Positions 19,791 to 32,128 of a stretch of 64,000 nt of DNA are shown here, piece by piece (positions within the stretch are counted from its first letter, which is position 1; the number at the start of each line of letters is the position of its first letter). The stretch spans positions 29,250,219-29,314,218 of the forward strand of contig NC_090730.1 of NCBI RefSeq assembly GCF_036898095.1. The letters are read 5' to 3'. Both the position numbers and the translations under genes were made by a program. Below the pieces are notes generated by a model, which worked only from the letters and a program-made list of their open reading frames with translations, ran no database searches and was not told where the DNA came from. The DNA comes from Palaemon carinicauda (lineage: Eukaryota; Arthropoda; Malacostraca; Decapoda; Palaemonidae).

Positions 19791-21364
19791 TCACTACGGT
19801 GGCGTTCTCTGTCGATCTGACATATCCGATCGATTTCTGGGAATCTTTATGCTTCTACGGCTTCTTTCTCCATCTAGAAAGTTGAGTATTGATTCTTTAC
19901 AATATGTAATTTAGTTCCAGCCTCGCAATGAAATTGTGTATTTCTTGTGTGCGGATCTTCGCCGATTGCCGGTGTCGCCATGGCGCTGTTGTTCTTTGTA
20001 CATGTGCTATTTAGTTAGCAGAACGGCATTCCGGTGTAAATAGCTTAATCATTGTTATGAAAGCTATTTAGGCATTATATATTGTAAAGATATCTATAAG
20101 CATATTTTTCCCTTTCCGTGGCGATCGTATAGGCTATGTCAGAGTTTTGGTGATTTAGGTAACCGAAATCTCGTCTTGTCTGGGTAACATAACCTAGACA
20201 ACATATACTTTCGTCATTTCCCCGGTTACCCTTGTGTATTGGTTATCATTCTTAGAGATCAATATCTCCTGGAATTATATTAACCATCATCAATATCACT
20301 AGAGATTTATGGGTAATCTCTCTTCCCTCTGAGAGTAGCCTTAAGCTACAACTCTCTGCGTCGGCCTTGAATTTCGAATTCAGGCATGACTAGCCTAGAG
20401 TTTTCTGTCTCATCCCTTAACGGCCGTCAGCAAGTTTTGGGATTCGATCAGAACCTCAGAGTATTTAGTCTTTGTCGGCAGTCGGTCGGCGGGGTGATTG
20501 CATTCCCCTGCCGGCGGAACTACCGGTATAGGAGGCTAGCCCTCCCTAGACTACACCTGAAGTGGTCGAATGTTGCCGCCACCTTCTCCCTGTGGTCTAG
20601 TAGACTAGTCCTATGCTCGCCGACCTTAGGCTATAGAGTCGTATACTCTTGTGGCCTAGGATGGTGCCGGCATTGGAACTGTTGAGAGGAATGGCATGAG
20701 CTGCCGTTCCCTTAACTGTATCAGCACCTCCTAAGCTGGAGAATAAATGCTTCTCCTGCCGCTTGTGGTCGTGCCGGTACTGAAACAGAGTTTCTTCAAG
20801 GTGTGTAGATCCGGCAACATTGCCGGTCCCTCCTATACCTCATATAGGACCCTTTCCCCTCCCCTCTCTGTTCTTTTACGATGGCCGAGTCATTGTCTTT
20901 CCTGTGCTGGAGTCCTGCAACCTTACCATTGCCGGTGGGTTGCCAGAGTCGCCAAGACCCCCCCCCTCCTCAGCCGTCAGCTGTCGGCGACTGCCGACTG
21001 CCGGTGGACATGGCGACTGCTGGCGGCCATGGTGACTGCCGGCTTCCAGCGGCTTTGGCGGCTGTGTATGAGAGGTCCCTTTTGTCACCAAGGTTCTCCA
21101 GTTCTCCCTTGAACTGCTAGCCACAGTTTCTGTTGTCGGCGTATTGTTCTGGCCGGCAGTAGACCGGCACAGATAGATACTGACTCAGTAGGTAGCATGC
21201 CGACTGTACTCATGCTGCCGGAGGCTGGCCTACAGTAGTAAGCCGGCAATAGTACTGTGGCTAAATGGAAGTGAACCTTCTTTTCGGAGAAAGGCAGTAA
21301 AATTAGACTTTTACATCTTTTATTACTGTATACATATACAGTAATAGATAGGCTTCACTCCATG

Positions 21365-21367
<3 letters not shown>

Positions 21368-21432
<65 letters not shown>
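21368..21432. repeat. (TC)n microsatellite
   Basis: A pure TC run lies inside DIRS family C copy 1, just before the 382-bp tandem repeats. Confidence 0.95.
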
Positions 21433-21434
<2 letters not shown>

Positions 21435-21480
21435 CTAGCTTGCTAGATGCTCCGACAATAGCTAGCTAATCCGTCAATAT

Positions 21481-22560
21481 GCCGGCTGAACTACAGTATA
21501 TGTCTATACAGGTAATCAGTATAATTGCAGTATAGTATATACAGCAGATGAATAACTATCGTATATATTATACTAGTAGTTATTTCCAATATATCTTGGG
21601 TATCCCTGCCCAGATATTTGCTGAACCCAATTCTATATTGATGGATTAATATTTCATCAATATTCTGATTTGAAATCAGTTTCCATTTACCCTGCAATAT
21701 TGAATTTCGTAAAGGGCTGGTGGTGTGACACCTCTAACTCCTATAGGGGAGAGCCCTTATCCCTGAGTTTCCCTGATCAAGAAACTCCCTGATTTAATAT
21801 TGTAAGGGAGGTCACAGCAAATAGATTGGTTGGGATGCATAAGTATATGTCTTTTATTTTCTGCCGGCTGAACTACGGTATAGGTCTATACAGGTAGTCA
21901 GTGTATTTACGGTATAGTCAGTATATTTGCGGTATAGCAAATACGGCAGATGGATAACTAACGTATAGATTATACTAGTAGTTATTTCCAATATATATTG
22001 GGTGTCCCTGTCTAGATATTTGCTGAACCCTATTCTATATTGATGGAATTATATTTCATCAATATTCTGATTTGAAATCAGTTTCTATTTACCCTGCAAT
22101 ATTAAATTTTGTAAAGGGCTGGTGGTGTGACGACTCTAACCCTTAAAGGGGAGAGCCCTTATCCCTGAGTTTCCCTGATCAGGAAACTTTCTGATTTAAT
22201 ATTGTAAGGGAGGTCACAGCAAATAGATTGGTTGGGATACACAAATATATGTCTGTTATCTTTTCTAATCAACATATCTTGGGTACCCATGTGCGAGCTT
22301 CTGCTGGTGCCGCTCCTATATCGAAAGAATGGCATTCCTTTGATACTCTGATTGTGAAATCAGTCCTCCTTACCTCATAGTGTTAAGGATAAGGGGGGAA
22401 AGTGCTTTGTACACTTCCTTACACCTAGGTGTTCGACCCCCCTTTTTACCTGGAATTCCCTAGTCGGAGGAATCTCCTTATCTTAATACTGAGGGGAGGT
22501 AACAACATTGGCTCACAAGGGATACACAGGTATGTGTCTCCCACCATACCTTTATAGCTT
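21481..22560 (+). repeat. ~382-bp tandem repeats inside DIRS family C copy 1
   Basis: GCCGGCTGAACTAC begins units at 21481 and 21863, and each ends with a GGGAGGTCACAGCAAATAG-type phrase (about 21806 and 22205). A third, more diverged unit runs to about 22560 and ends GGGGAGGTAACAAC. In copy 2 the equivalent position holds the (TA)n tracts and 100-bp duplication at 50.5-50.8 kb. Confidence 0.75.
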
Positions 22561-23329
22561 TCTATCCTAAGTTATTTTTGTCAAAAGGTGATTTTTGAAA
22601 ATTGTTTATCTGTGTAATAATCAATTGAATACTCATTTCTGTTCTCCTTTCCTTACAGGAGGGACACCAGATAATGCATCGCAGTCTTCTGCAGTTATAA
22701 GAGTGAGTATTTTCACGGACATAATACATGCAGGTTCATGCCCCCAGCAATATTATTTCCAAAATCCCCAACCCCGTCAATAGCTAAGTTGGTATGCCTT
22801 CAGTCGGCAGCCTCCGACAACCGGCGGACTTCCGACAGCTCGAGGGGTCGCCAATGATTCAAAGGGCTGCTGACTACGCGTATATTTTTCACCACTACCC
22901 AGTCACATTGAATACTGGCTAGGATGGTGTGACTTCTGTCAGCGACCCGCTGACTGCCGACAAGTCACTGACATGCCGGAGAACTGCTAGCCATACCGGT
23001 ACTGAAGTACTGTGCCAGTTGACTTATTCTCAAGTACTAGCCTTGACGGTAATATGCCAGTTGTATAGGTGTATACAATACCCGGTACATCTGTAGTATA
23101 GGACCATATCACAGATAGAAATCTTTAGTACATAACCATACAATAGAATGGTTTTCCAGTACGCTACTCTATCCTTATAGGCTAGAATCTCCATCGGGCC
23201 CTACTTAAGAGAGGATGCCCTAGAATCAATAATTAGGATGGCCACAGCAGTTGGCTGGAAGGATCCACACGTATGTGTCTCACCTATTCTTTTCCAGCGT
23301 ACTTATCCTAAGCTTTATACAATAGGAAG

Positions 23330-24500
23330 GAATCTTCTATTACAGTGAAACACTGAGAAGCTGATATAGGCAAACGGTCAGGCATGACCTAAAAGGAGGA
23401 CGGAAGGGTTTCTTAATTCTCCTTGGGATGTTAAACAGCATCCCACAGTTACAATGACCGTTGGTCCACAGACGTTCAGATATGTACACCTTCTGATCAT
23501 GCGAAGCAAACAGAAGCTTCTGGTAGGAGGGAAGTTCCTCCTGGATTGTTGGACCTTCGATCCTTGGGTCCAAGGCCTAACCAAGATGAAACTAGAATGG
23601 AAATGGACATACCTCCACCATTCTTTCCTCAACTCTTCCTACATTCCAAATCCCCTGGAAGGGTGTAACTTAGAGCTCTAGAGCATAATAGCGGTAAGGA
23701 AAGTAGAGTCTACCGATTTCCAAGGAAGGCTGTTTAGTGTTCACGTGAAGGACTCGAGAAAACTCTGAGTCATTCTGGACTTGGCGCCACTCAACAAGTT
23801 CCAATAAACAGCAAGTTCAGAATGTTAATCCTCCTGAACATAAGGACCTTATTCAGTAAGGGGTGTTGACAGTCTGGCCAGACCTGAAAGATATCTATCG
23901 GCAACTTCCAGTCAGTCACCCCCTCCCCTCCTACCTAGGATCCAAATTACAGAAGATAACATATATCCTAGACAAGATTCTCGTCGGACTAGATTCAGTT
24001 CTAGGATCTTCACGGGATTAGCAGACACAGTCAAGCTAAACCAAGCCTAGAAAGAGTTCAGGCAACAATGGCCCTGGATGACAGGCTGGGGTGGGCAGCA
24101 CCCGAAACGACTGTCTATGAACATCCATGAAGATGATCCAGACCCGGATCATCGGGGATGCAAGATAACTTCAAGAAGTCTCGATTCTCTCCAGCTCAGG
24201 GGCTTCAATGTTTTTAAAAAATCATTGAAACCTATGGTCACCCTAATGCTCCTTTCCCTTGGGGATGTAAATGGAGATCGCAAGGTCTGTCAAGAGACTA
24301 TTGTAATCAGTCAGGATTCCATGACGCTAACAGGGAGGAGTTTTGACCTCTCTCCAGTTCACGATAATGACAGACCCAGTGCTACGTGCACAGCTGTAAG
24401 ATGCGTTAAGAGGCTGGAGAATATAAGCATCAAACGCTCAAAGAGATCTAATAGGACCAATGATGGTCATTCCCCCTCGCTTACCCTACAATGACCGAAG
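23330..24500 (+). pseudogene. Family C DIRS Gag end and reverse transcriptase remnant
   Basis: Alignable by eye to 53100-54060 of copy 2: GTTGGACCTTCGATCC, CCACCATTCTTTCCTCAA, GGACTTGGCGCCACTCAACA, and later TGACAGACCCAGTGCT and TCAAACGCTC. Frequent indels destroy the frame, and the region around the YLDDW motif (about 24075-24095) reads TGGCCCTGGATGACAGGCTG. It is a non-functional RT. Confidence 0.7.
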
Positions 24501-26280
24501 GCCACGGGCCTGTAGGCCATTTTAGCACTGTAATGGGTGGAGAAACTCTCTCCACACAGATCAGACCTCCTCAGGTTGATCTGGGGCATCGAAGCGATAA
24601 TGAGGCATCGAAATTGTCGAGGATAAGCGATGTCTCATTTCATTAGGGAATGCTAGCCATCCCATCCTGAAGGGAATGGCGCCTATCAGCAGCTCGTTTA
24701 TATATATTCTGCAAGGTGACAGCCGATGCTCTTCTTGGGTTCAACCCGGTAGAGTTGGAATGGTACACGGACGCAGACCTATTCCCTCCCAGATGGGAAC
24801 AAGTCCCCGAGCTACAGATCGTTCTCCTCATCACGAGCGTCATCAAGATACTATCTCGATATTTAGCCCCATACGAGGATCCTCTAATGGAGGTAACAGA
24901 CATCATGTCTCTAGATTAGAAGTGATGCACTTAGAAATTCCTATTCAGCCCATCAAAATTCCTCTGGAAGGCCCTCTACATGCTGAGACCCTTCCAGGGA
25001 AGAGGGGTTCTGTTGGCTACCAGGTTGCCCAAGAACACCCCATTTCCCGCAATGAAGGAACTGAGGCTGAGGCTGCTCCTGGTTATGCACCTAGGATTAT
25101 CCAGGAGGTTCAGAAGTTTTCTACCTTCGATTTACCACAGTACAACTGATCCCTTCATTTTACGAATTCCTTGCCCTTAACGGTTTGGAAAAAGACTGGG
25201 ATCTCAAAAGGCAAAATAGAATTCCTAGAAGAATACAAGTCTAGTCAACTAGAAGACAATACGAGTCTTCTAGGGAAAAGCAAGTTGCTATGTAAAGCAA
25301 AAGGGACCGAAAGCTATCTCATATCTTCTGCCTATCCTTCTCTGTCCACCCCTATATTCAAGGTCTGGCGGCTAACAGCACGATGGCCTTTGAGAAAGGA
25401 GACAGTGTATCCTTGGATACTATGAGAAGTCTAGTTCTTCGGCCCTGTCCCCATATAAACCCTTGAGTAAGCACCAAGGGTATGGCCAACTTTGCGAAAA
25501 GGTCACTTGATTGGATCTTTGGATCCATGGACCAATATCTATGTGCAAGATAGCCCTGACTAGACCTCTTCTATATGCCCTTTAAATGGATCTGATGAAT
25601 GAAATCTTTAATAAGATTCCGAAAACATGTGCAGGCTTAGGCCTGCAATGCCACTAAAGCCCATTTCATGGTCTTTGGACAAGGTCCTACATTATGCCTC
25701 ACCTGTGAACAATGAGGATTGTTCCCTCAAGGATCCAACCTAAAAGGTTATTTTTCGGTTCGCTATACCCTCTGGGGCTAGAGTTAGTGAAATAGTGGCC
25801 CTATCTAGGGATGGGGCCACATTAAGGGGGAGAACTGCATCTCTTTCCTGATCTAACCTTTCTCACTAAGGACGACCTACCCACTAAGAGGTGGGGTTCC
25901 TGGACAATCTACCCTCTGAAGGAAGATGTCTCTCTAGGTCTGCTAGAGCGTCTAAGGTCTATCTTCATAGAACTTCAGACTTCAGGAGAAACTGCTCTTT
26001 ACAGGAGAAAGCTTTGGATCAAACTATCCCTACAACTGAGGGAGAAGCTCACCTACCTTACCCGTGGAGCGGATCCTGATCCTGACAGTAATCCTGCAGA
26101 TGAAGATCCGAGAAAAGCTGCTTCATCACTGAACCTTTCAGTGTGCGGACTTCAGCCTCTTCGCTCATTTACCGATCGGAGGTTGTCCAGTATGTCTTAC
26201 AGACACTAGACTAAACAAATCTATAGATTGAAGCATTATGTGGTTACGGCAGGTGCTATTTTGGACCCTGTCGTCTAGCT
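24500..26280 (+). pseudogene. Family C DIRS RNase H connection and probable tyrosine recombinase remnant
   Basis: Near 24740-24930 the translation resembles the RNase H-recombinase linker of DIRS elements (VEWYTDADLF, WEQVPELQ, LAPYEDPL, MSLD). Further right, 25180-26200 has the right position and length for the tyrosine recombinase. It is too damaged to show the Arg, HxxR and Tyr boxes, so that part is positional inference. Confidence 0.45.
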
Positions 26281-26726
26281 CTGCGATGAACAGTAAATTG
26301 ATTGGGATTAACAATTAAAAGAAGAAGAGGTCAGCAATTTTCATGTGACCTTCCTTTGATTAAGTGTTGCCAAGGTAACACCAAATCTGTTCAGAATCTC
26401 AGGTGTGAAATTATACGGAACCACTAGTGCCGTGTGTACATAGTACACAGTGTTGTTAGACTATTTCATGTACAGAAATTATAGAGAAAAGTCTTGTTAA
26501 AAGAGCTTTTCTTCAATCTGAGAGTGGCACTCCTCATTTTCCCCTTTCAAAAAGGGAACATTAATTTCTGTGTATGTCTCTTGTATAATTTCCTTATCAT
26601 GCTACATTCATTTAGCATGTAGTCATTTATTAGGAATAAATGTCTATTAAAATGCAGTTGCATCCCATTTCGCCCAACAATTGCTTTTTTAAGATGCCAG
26701 AGTTCCTTGACTTACTCATGTAAGTA

Positions 26727-28564
<1,838 letters not shown>

Positions 28565-28891
28565 TATTTCTCATTTCATTGTATGCTTACAAACAACGGA
28601 TGAGGACACTGATATTGGTTCCGCAATATATACAATCCTTGAGACCGTTTGTATTCTTAGTGTATACTTATGTTTGTTCATACAATATATACTACCTTGA
28701 GGCCCCTTTTCTAACGTCTAAAAATTACTCTTCCCTGCAGGGGTCAGGAAGCCCTAACATTGTTATGCTTAGTGATAATGACGAATAACGGTAATGTCAT
28801 TTTGTCTCAATTGGCCCTTTTGGCCGTAGAAATATTGTTCCAAGGTTAAGGCACTGATGAAAAATCCACAGATACATTAATTCTCTGGTAT

Positions 28892-28987
28892 GCTTCCATC
28901 AGGACGTCATGGCTTGAGCCCAAAAAACGGATTTTGAGCGAAGCGAAAAATCTATTTTTGGGTGAGATGGCCATGACGTCCTGCTGG
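28892..28987. repeat. Internal complementary region of DIRS family C copy 1
   Basis: The left half (to 28927, ending GGCTTGAGCCCAAAAAA) is complementary to the element's left outer end. The right half (from 28928, CGGATTTTGAGCGAAGCG) is complementary to its right outer end at 29390-29436. In the DIRS1 model this region templates joining of the two ends into a circle. Confidence 0.85.
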
Positions 28988-29071
28988 ACCCACACTTCTT
29001 TTTTTATGAAAAGATCTTCACAGTTTCCCTCCTGAACTACTGTATCTGTAGCACCATGCTCAACGCTACAA

Positions 29072-29436
29072 GGAATGACCGCCAGAGGGAATTGGCGCGG
29101 TTGTGATACGATAGTAGTAGGGAAACCAGGGTAACCTCTAATACGGCTACCCTTCTAATTCTGCCACGTATCCCCCTCGAAGCGTAAAGGCTATTCGGGG
29201 TACAGATTGCCATGTGGCGTGTCAAGAATACGTCCCCTGATTATATACGATATCCTTGAGAGTAATTCTTAAGGGTACTCGCACCAGAAGTTAGAATTCT
29301 GTGAAACCTTTGGTTTGATTCTCTGAGAATATCACTGTAGTCATATATACCCTTGGGAAGCTACTAAAGGAACCTTCCATCAGGACTTCATGGCCATCTC
29401 ACCCAAAAATAGATTTTTCGCTTTGCTCAAAATCCG
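29072..29436 (-). repeat. Right inverted terminal repeat of DIRS family C copy 1
   Basis: This is the reverse complement of 19434-19790 plus an outer segment, CATCTCACCCAAAAATAG followed by ATTTTTCGC, that is unique to the right end and mirrored in the internal complementary region. Confidence 0.85.
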
Positions 29437-29439
29437 TTT

Positions 29440-29815
29440 AATAATAAATTTAGAAAGGGGTATCAAATTTTAACACTGGAAAGGGGACACAAATAATATC
29501 CAACCTTGTTCAAAAGGGGTCAGTATAAATTTTAACATCACCACAGAATTGTTATAAAGTCCAAACATTTGAATAATAAACACAATAACTGTACTCGACT
29601 ACCAGCACACTTGACCCAAAATTTTACACTCCTATCATCCCAAGCTTGTGAACTTTTAGTACTATGTGTGTGTGTGTGTTTGATAAAAGGAGTCTATAGT
29701 GCCACCTGCTATTTGCATGTATCTAGGACTGACAGTACTATCTAATCTGAACTACGGCTGTTGCTTGCGTAGTTCCCCCTCCTAGTCATTTGAACATTAC
29801 TTCTGGAAATATAGC
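29440..29815. other. AT-rich stretch left of a Gypsy gag remnant
   Basis: It contains a short (GT)n run near 29665-29680. No LTR ends could be fixed, and no gene was seen. Confidence 0.4.
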
Positions 29816-30375
29816 TTAGCTGAGAACTTCGAATTATGGAAGAGACAGTTTAATATCCATCTCAAAGCCAGTAAAATTGATGGTGAGGCCATAGATGGGG
29901 AGACCAAGGTTGCTACTCTCTTTGCTTGTTCTAGGCCAGATGCAATCAAAGTTTTTTATCAACTTTATTTCACTCAGAAAGCACGCAATCAGAATGTAAA
30001 GAAGGTTCTAAATTACCTTGATTAGTACTTTGCACCAGCAAAAAAAGGTACACAATACTGATCTCTTGAGTACTGTGGACCATTTGATAAGTTTCTCACT
30101 GACTTAAAATTACTTGCCTCTGAATGTAACTTCAGAGTGTTTATGAACCAGCTCATTCGTGACAAACTAGTTTTTGTGACAAAAGGCTGTCAACAAGCCA
30201 GGTTACTGAAGGAAACTGATCTTGACCGGGAGAAAATTGTTAACATCTGTCGTGCTGACAAAATGGTAGAGCAACACAGTAGAGTTCGAGAAACAGAGGA
30301 ATATTGATAAGGTCAAAGCTGTATCTGCAAAATCTTCTACTTCCAAGTTTTCTATACCAGCTAAGAAGTAGACTA
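29816..30375 (+). pseudogene. gag: Gypsy Gag remnant
   Basis: The plus strand encodes NFELWKRQFNIHLKASKI, then KVATLFACSRPDAIKVFYQL and, after stops near 30023 and 30060, MNQLIRDKLVFVTKGCQQ and ARLLKETDLDREKIVNICR. This is the pattern of the Gag matrix/capsid region in arthropod Gypsy elements (retrotransposon gag domain). It stops near 30375, at the 3' end of the minus-strand LINE. Confidence 0.65.
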
Positions 30376-30384
30376 TCTCTACCT

Positions 30385-31533
30385 CTAATACTGAGTATAG
30401 TTGTTCCAGGACAAATCTGATCTGTTACCCTTCCAAAGATGATAGGCCTCCTGTTTCTCCAAATAAGCACGTCTACAATCATCATTGAACCACGGTTTGT
30501 CCTTCACTCGGTACCTTAGCACACGAGAAGGGATACGCCTATCAATTATGTTGACTAGATTCTCATTCAAAGGGACAACAGGATCTACACTATTATATAA
30601 TTGTGACCAATTCAAGCACAAAAGATCATGTAAAATCCCAATCCAGTCTGCTTGGGATTTCATATAAATTTTACAAGAATATGATATATCAGGGACAGGC
30701 TGCTCAGTCTTCACTAATAATGAAATCAAGGCATGATCAGATGTCCCGACTGGAGAACCAACCTTACTAGTTATAACGCCAGGGGAGTCAGTGTATACGA
30801 GGTCCAAGCAATTACCAGACCTGTGAGTAGCTTCATTTATGATTTGCTCACAGCCTGATTCAGAGGCAAAGTCTAAAGCTCTTAAGCCATGGCAATCGGT
30901 AGGAGAGATAGAACTTAACCACTCCCTATGGTGAGCATTAAAATCACCAACAAAGACAAAAGAAGCCTTTCTATCATCTTCTTGTATCTTAGCCATAATG
31001 GTAAGAAGACAATCGAAGATAGAATCGTCTATGTCTGGATTCCAGTAGATCGAACACAAATAAAAGTTGTTATGCCTGCCACAAACTTTTATTACCTGAA
31101 TCTCATGACATCCACATTGATAGCAGGACTTATGAGAAGCAGGGTACTCGGTCCTAATATACACCGCCATTCCCCTGGCCCTAGGGATGGCATCACGTTT
31201 CAACATTATTGGCTTCTTAAAACCAGTTATAAGGAGCTCAGATGAGTGCCTCATATTAGAAACCAAAGTTTCTGAGCACAAAAGAATATCATACTGTCTG
31301 GACGCAACTGTAAGGTCTTGGATATTTGCATGAAGACCACGAATATAGCAATACAGAAGACGACATTGACGAAATCTAGGACGTACTGGTCCCGGATTTC
31401 GCTCAATGTCTCCAGACAGCATAAGAATTAATAGAAATAAAAAAGAGACATCATACTTAAAAACTAGATTAACAAGAATTATAACAAAAACAATACGTAC
31501 AGAATTATAAACATAGTGATTGATGATACCCAT
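30385..31533 (-). CDS. LINE (CR1/L2-like) endonuclease with N-terminal hydrophobic segment and 2A-like motif
   Basis: This 382-residue frame has a hydrophobic N-terminus (about residues 14-40) ending in LSGDIERNPGP. Residues 42-49 match the D-x-E-x-N-P-G-P consensus of 2A-like ribosome-skipping peptides. An APE-type endonuclease follows: YIRGLHAN, SETLVSNMRHSSELL (catalytic Glu region), VFVGDFNAHHREWL and VGTSDHALISLL (SDH box). Such endonucleases nick chromosomal DNA to start target-primed reverse transcription. The RT that should follow is absent: the frame ends at the junction with the Gypsy gag fragment. The endonuclease motifs look intact except for a changed first Asn motif. Confidence 0.85.
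   Translation of the reverse strand: MGIINHYVYNSVRIVFVIILVNLVFKYDVSFLFLLILMLSGDIERNPGPVRPRFRQCRLLYCYIRGLHANIQDLTVASRQYDILLCSETLVSNMRHSSELLITGFKKPIMLKRDAIPRARGMAVYIRTEYPASHKSCYQCGCHEIQVIKVCGRHNNFYLCSIYWNPDIDDSIFDCLLTIMAKIQEDDRKASFVFVGDFNAHHREWLSSISPTDCHGLRALDFASESGCEQIINEATHRSGNCLDLVYTDSPGVITSKVGSPVGTSDHALISLLVKTEQPVPDISYSCKIYMKSQADWIGILHDLLCLNWSQLYNSVDPVVPLNENLVNIIDRRIPSRVLRYRVKDKPWFNDDCRRAYLEKQEAYHLWKGNRSDLSWNNYTQY
31387..31410 (-). other. 2A-like ribosome-skipping motif
   Basis: Codons for DIERNPGP lie directly after a leucine-rich hydrophobic run. The established 2A consensus is D-V/I-E-x-N-P-G-P, and skipping occurs between the last Gly and Pro. Comparable motifs are known at the N-terminus of some non-LTR retrotransposon ORFs. 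Activity here is inferred. Confidence 0.75.
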
Positions 31534-31754
31534 AGACTATAGTAAAAAGTCGGAAAAACTGGTCAACATGGAGGAGCCGATACACCATGCAAGGCTAAAT
31601 ACCCTCCAGGATAGCCACTTCAACTGAAGGGAGGACAGTAAGGATGGTTTTGAGAAGAAAAATAATCAGAAAAAGGAAAAGACAACCTCTTGATAAACCA
31701 CCAGAAGCTTCCCTAGATGTAACTAACCTAAAGATTAGCAAAACTACTAAGATG
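31534..31754. other. Short spacer with LINE 5' leader
   Basis: This probably contains the minus-strand LINE's 5' leader. No other feature was recognised. Confidence 0.35.
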
Positions 31755-32120
31755 ATAAATTTGAAAGTTGTTTGTATTTTTCCTGTAGATACAAACCTGG
31801 AGCTTTTTATAGTGGATATACTTTCAGCAAAGCTGGAAGACTAGCCATGAGACTTTTAGCTTGGTGTAACCATCCCAACTGCTAGTTAGCGGGGTTTAGG
31901 GGGTTAGCAGGCTACCCCACTCACGCATACCAGTGTTATCTCGTCACTTTCGATTGTGGGCAGGATTTATCATGGGGCAGGTGATAGCCGGCCAATTTAT
32001 ATGAATAGCTCCAGGTTTGTATCACTATGAAAAATACAAATTACTTTGAAATTTGTCATTTGTTCCGACATTAAATACAAACCATTTTTCTATTTATAGG
32101 GATGACTCGCCCCTTAGGAG
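31755..32120 (-). mobile_element. DIRS family A/B right terminal repeat
   Basis: It contains TTTGTATTTTTCCTGTAG followed by ATACAAACCTGGAGC, and the inverted partner GCTCCAGGTTTGTATC with AAAAATACAAATTAC at 32008-32050. A CTAGTTAGCGGGG block resembles the left end of the DIRS copy at 58.79 kb. On the minus strand it follows the DIRS 3' region at 33255-33640, from which it is now separated by the P-like insertion. Confidence 0.6.
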
Positions 32121-32128
32121 GGTGGAAG

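Larger units (their letters stand above)
20380..22660 (+). other. Family C leader / possible intron region with GC-rich CCGGC motifs
   Basis: This stretch is homologous to 49060-51157 of copy 2. It is rich in GCCGGC/GCCGGT words and has short ORFs with no recognisable domain. A (TC)n tract sits at 21368-21432. The right end is a pyrimidine-rich run ending TTACAG (AG at 22657-22658), matched in copy 2 at 51156-51157. The region could therefore be a 5' leader containing an intron, which is inferred from the conserved acceptor-like site only. Confidence 0.45.

Noticed and set aside
28892..29441. Stand-alone foldback MITE with ~60-bp inverted ends
   Set aside because: The same sequences are explained better as the internal complementary region and right terminal repeat of the DIRS element, since they match its left end at 19434.
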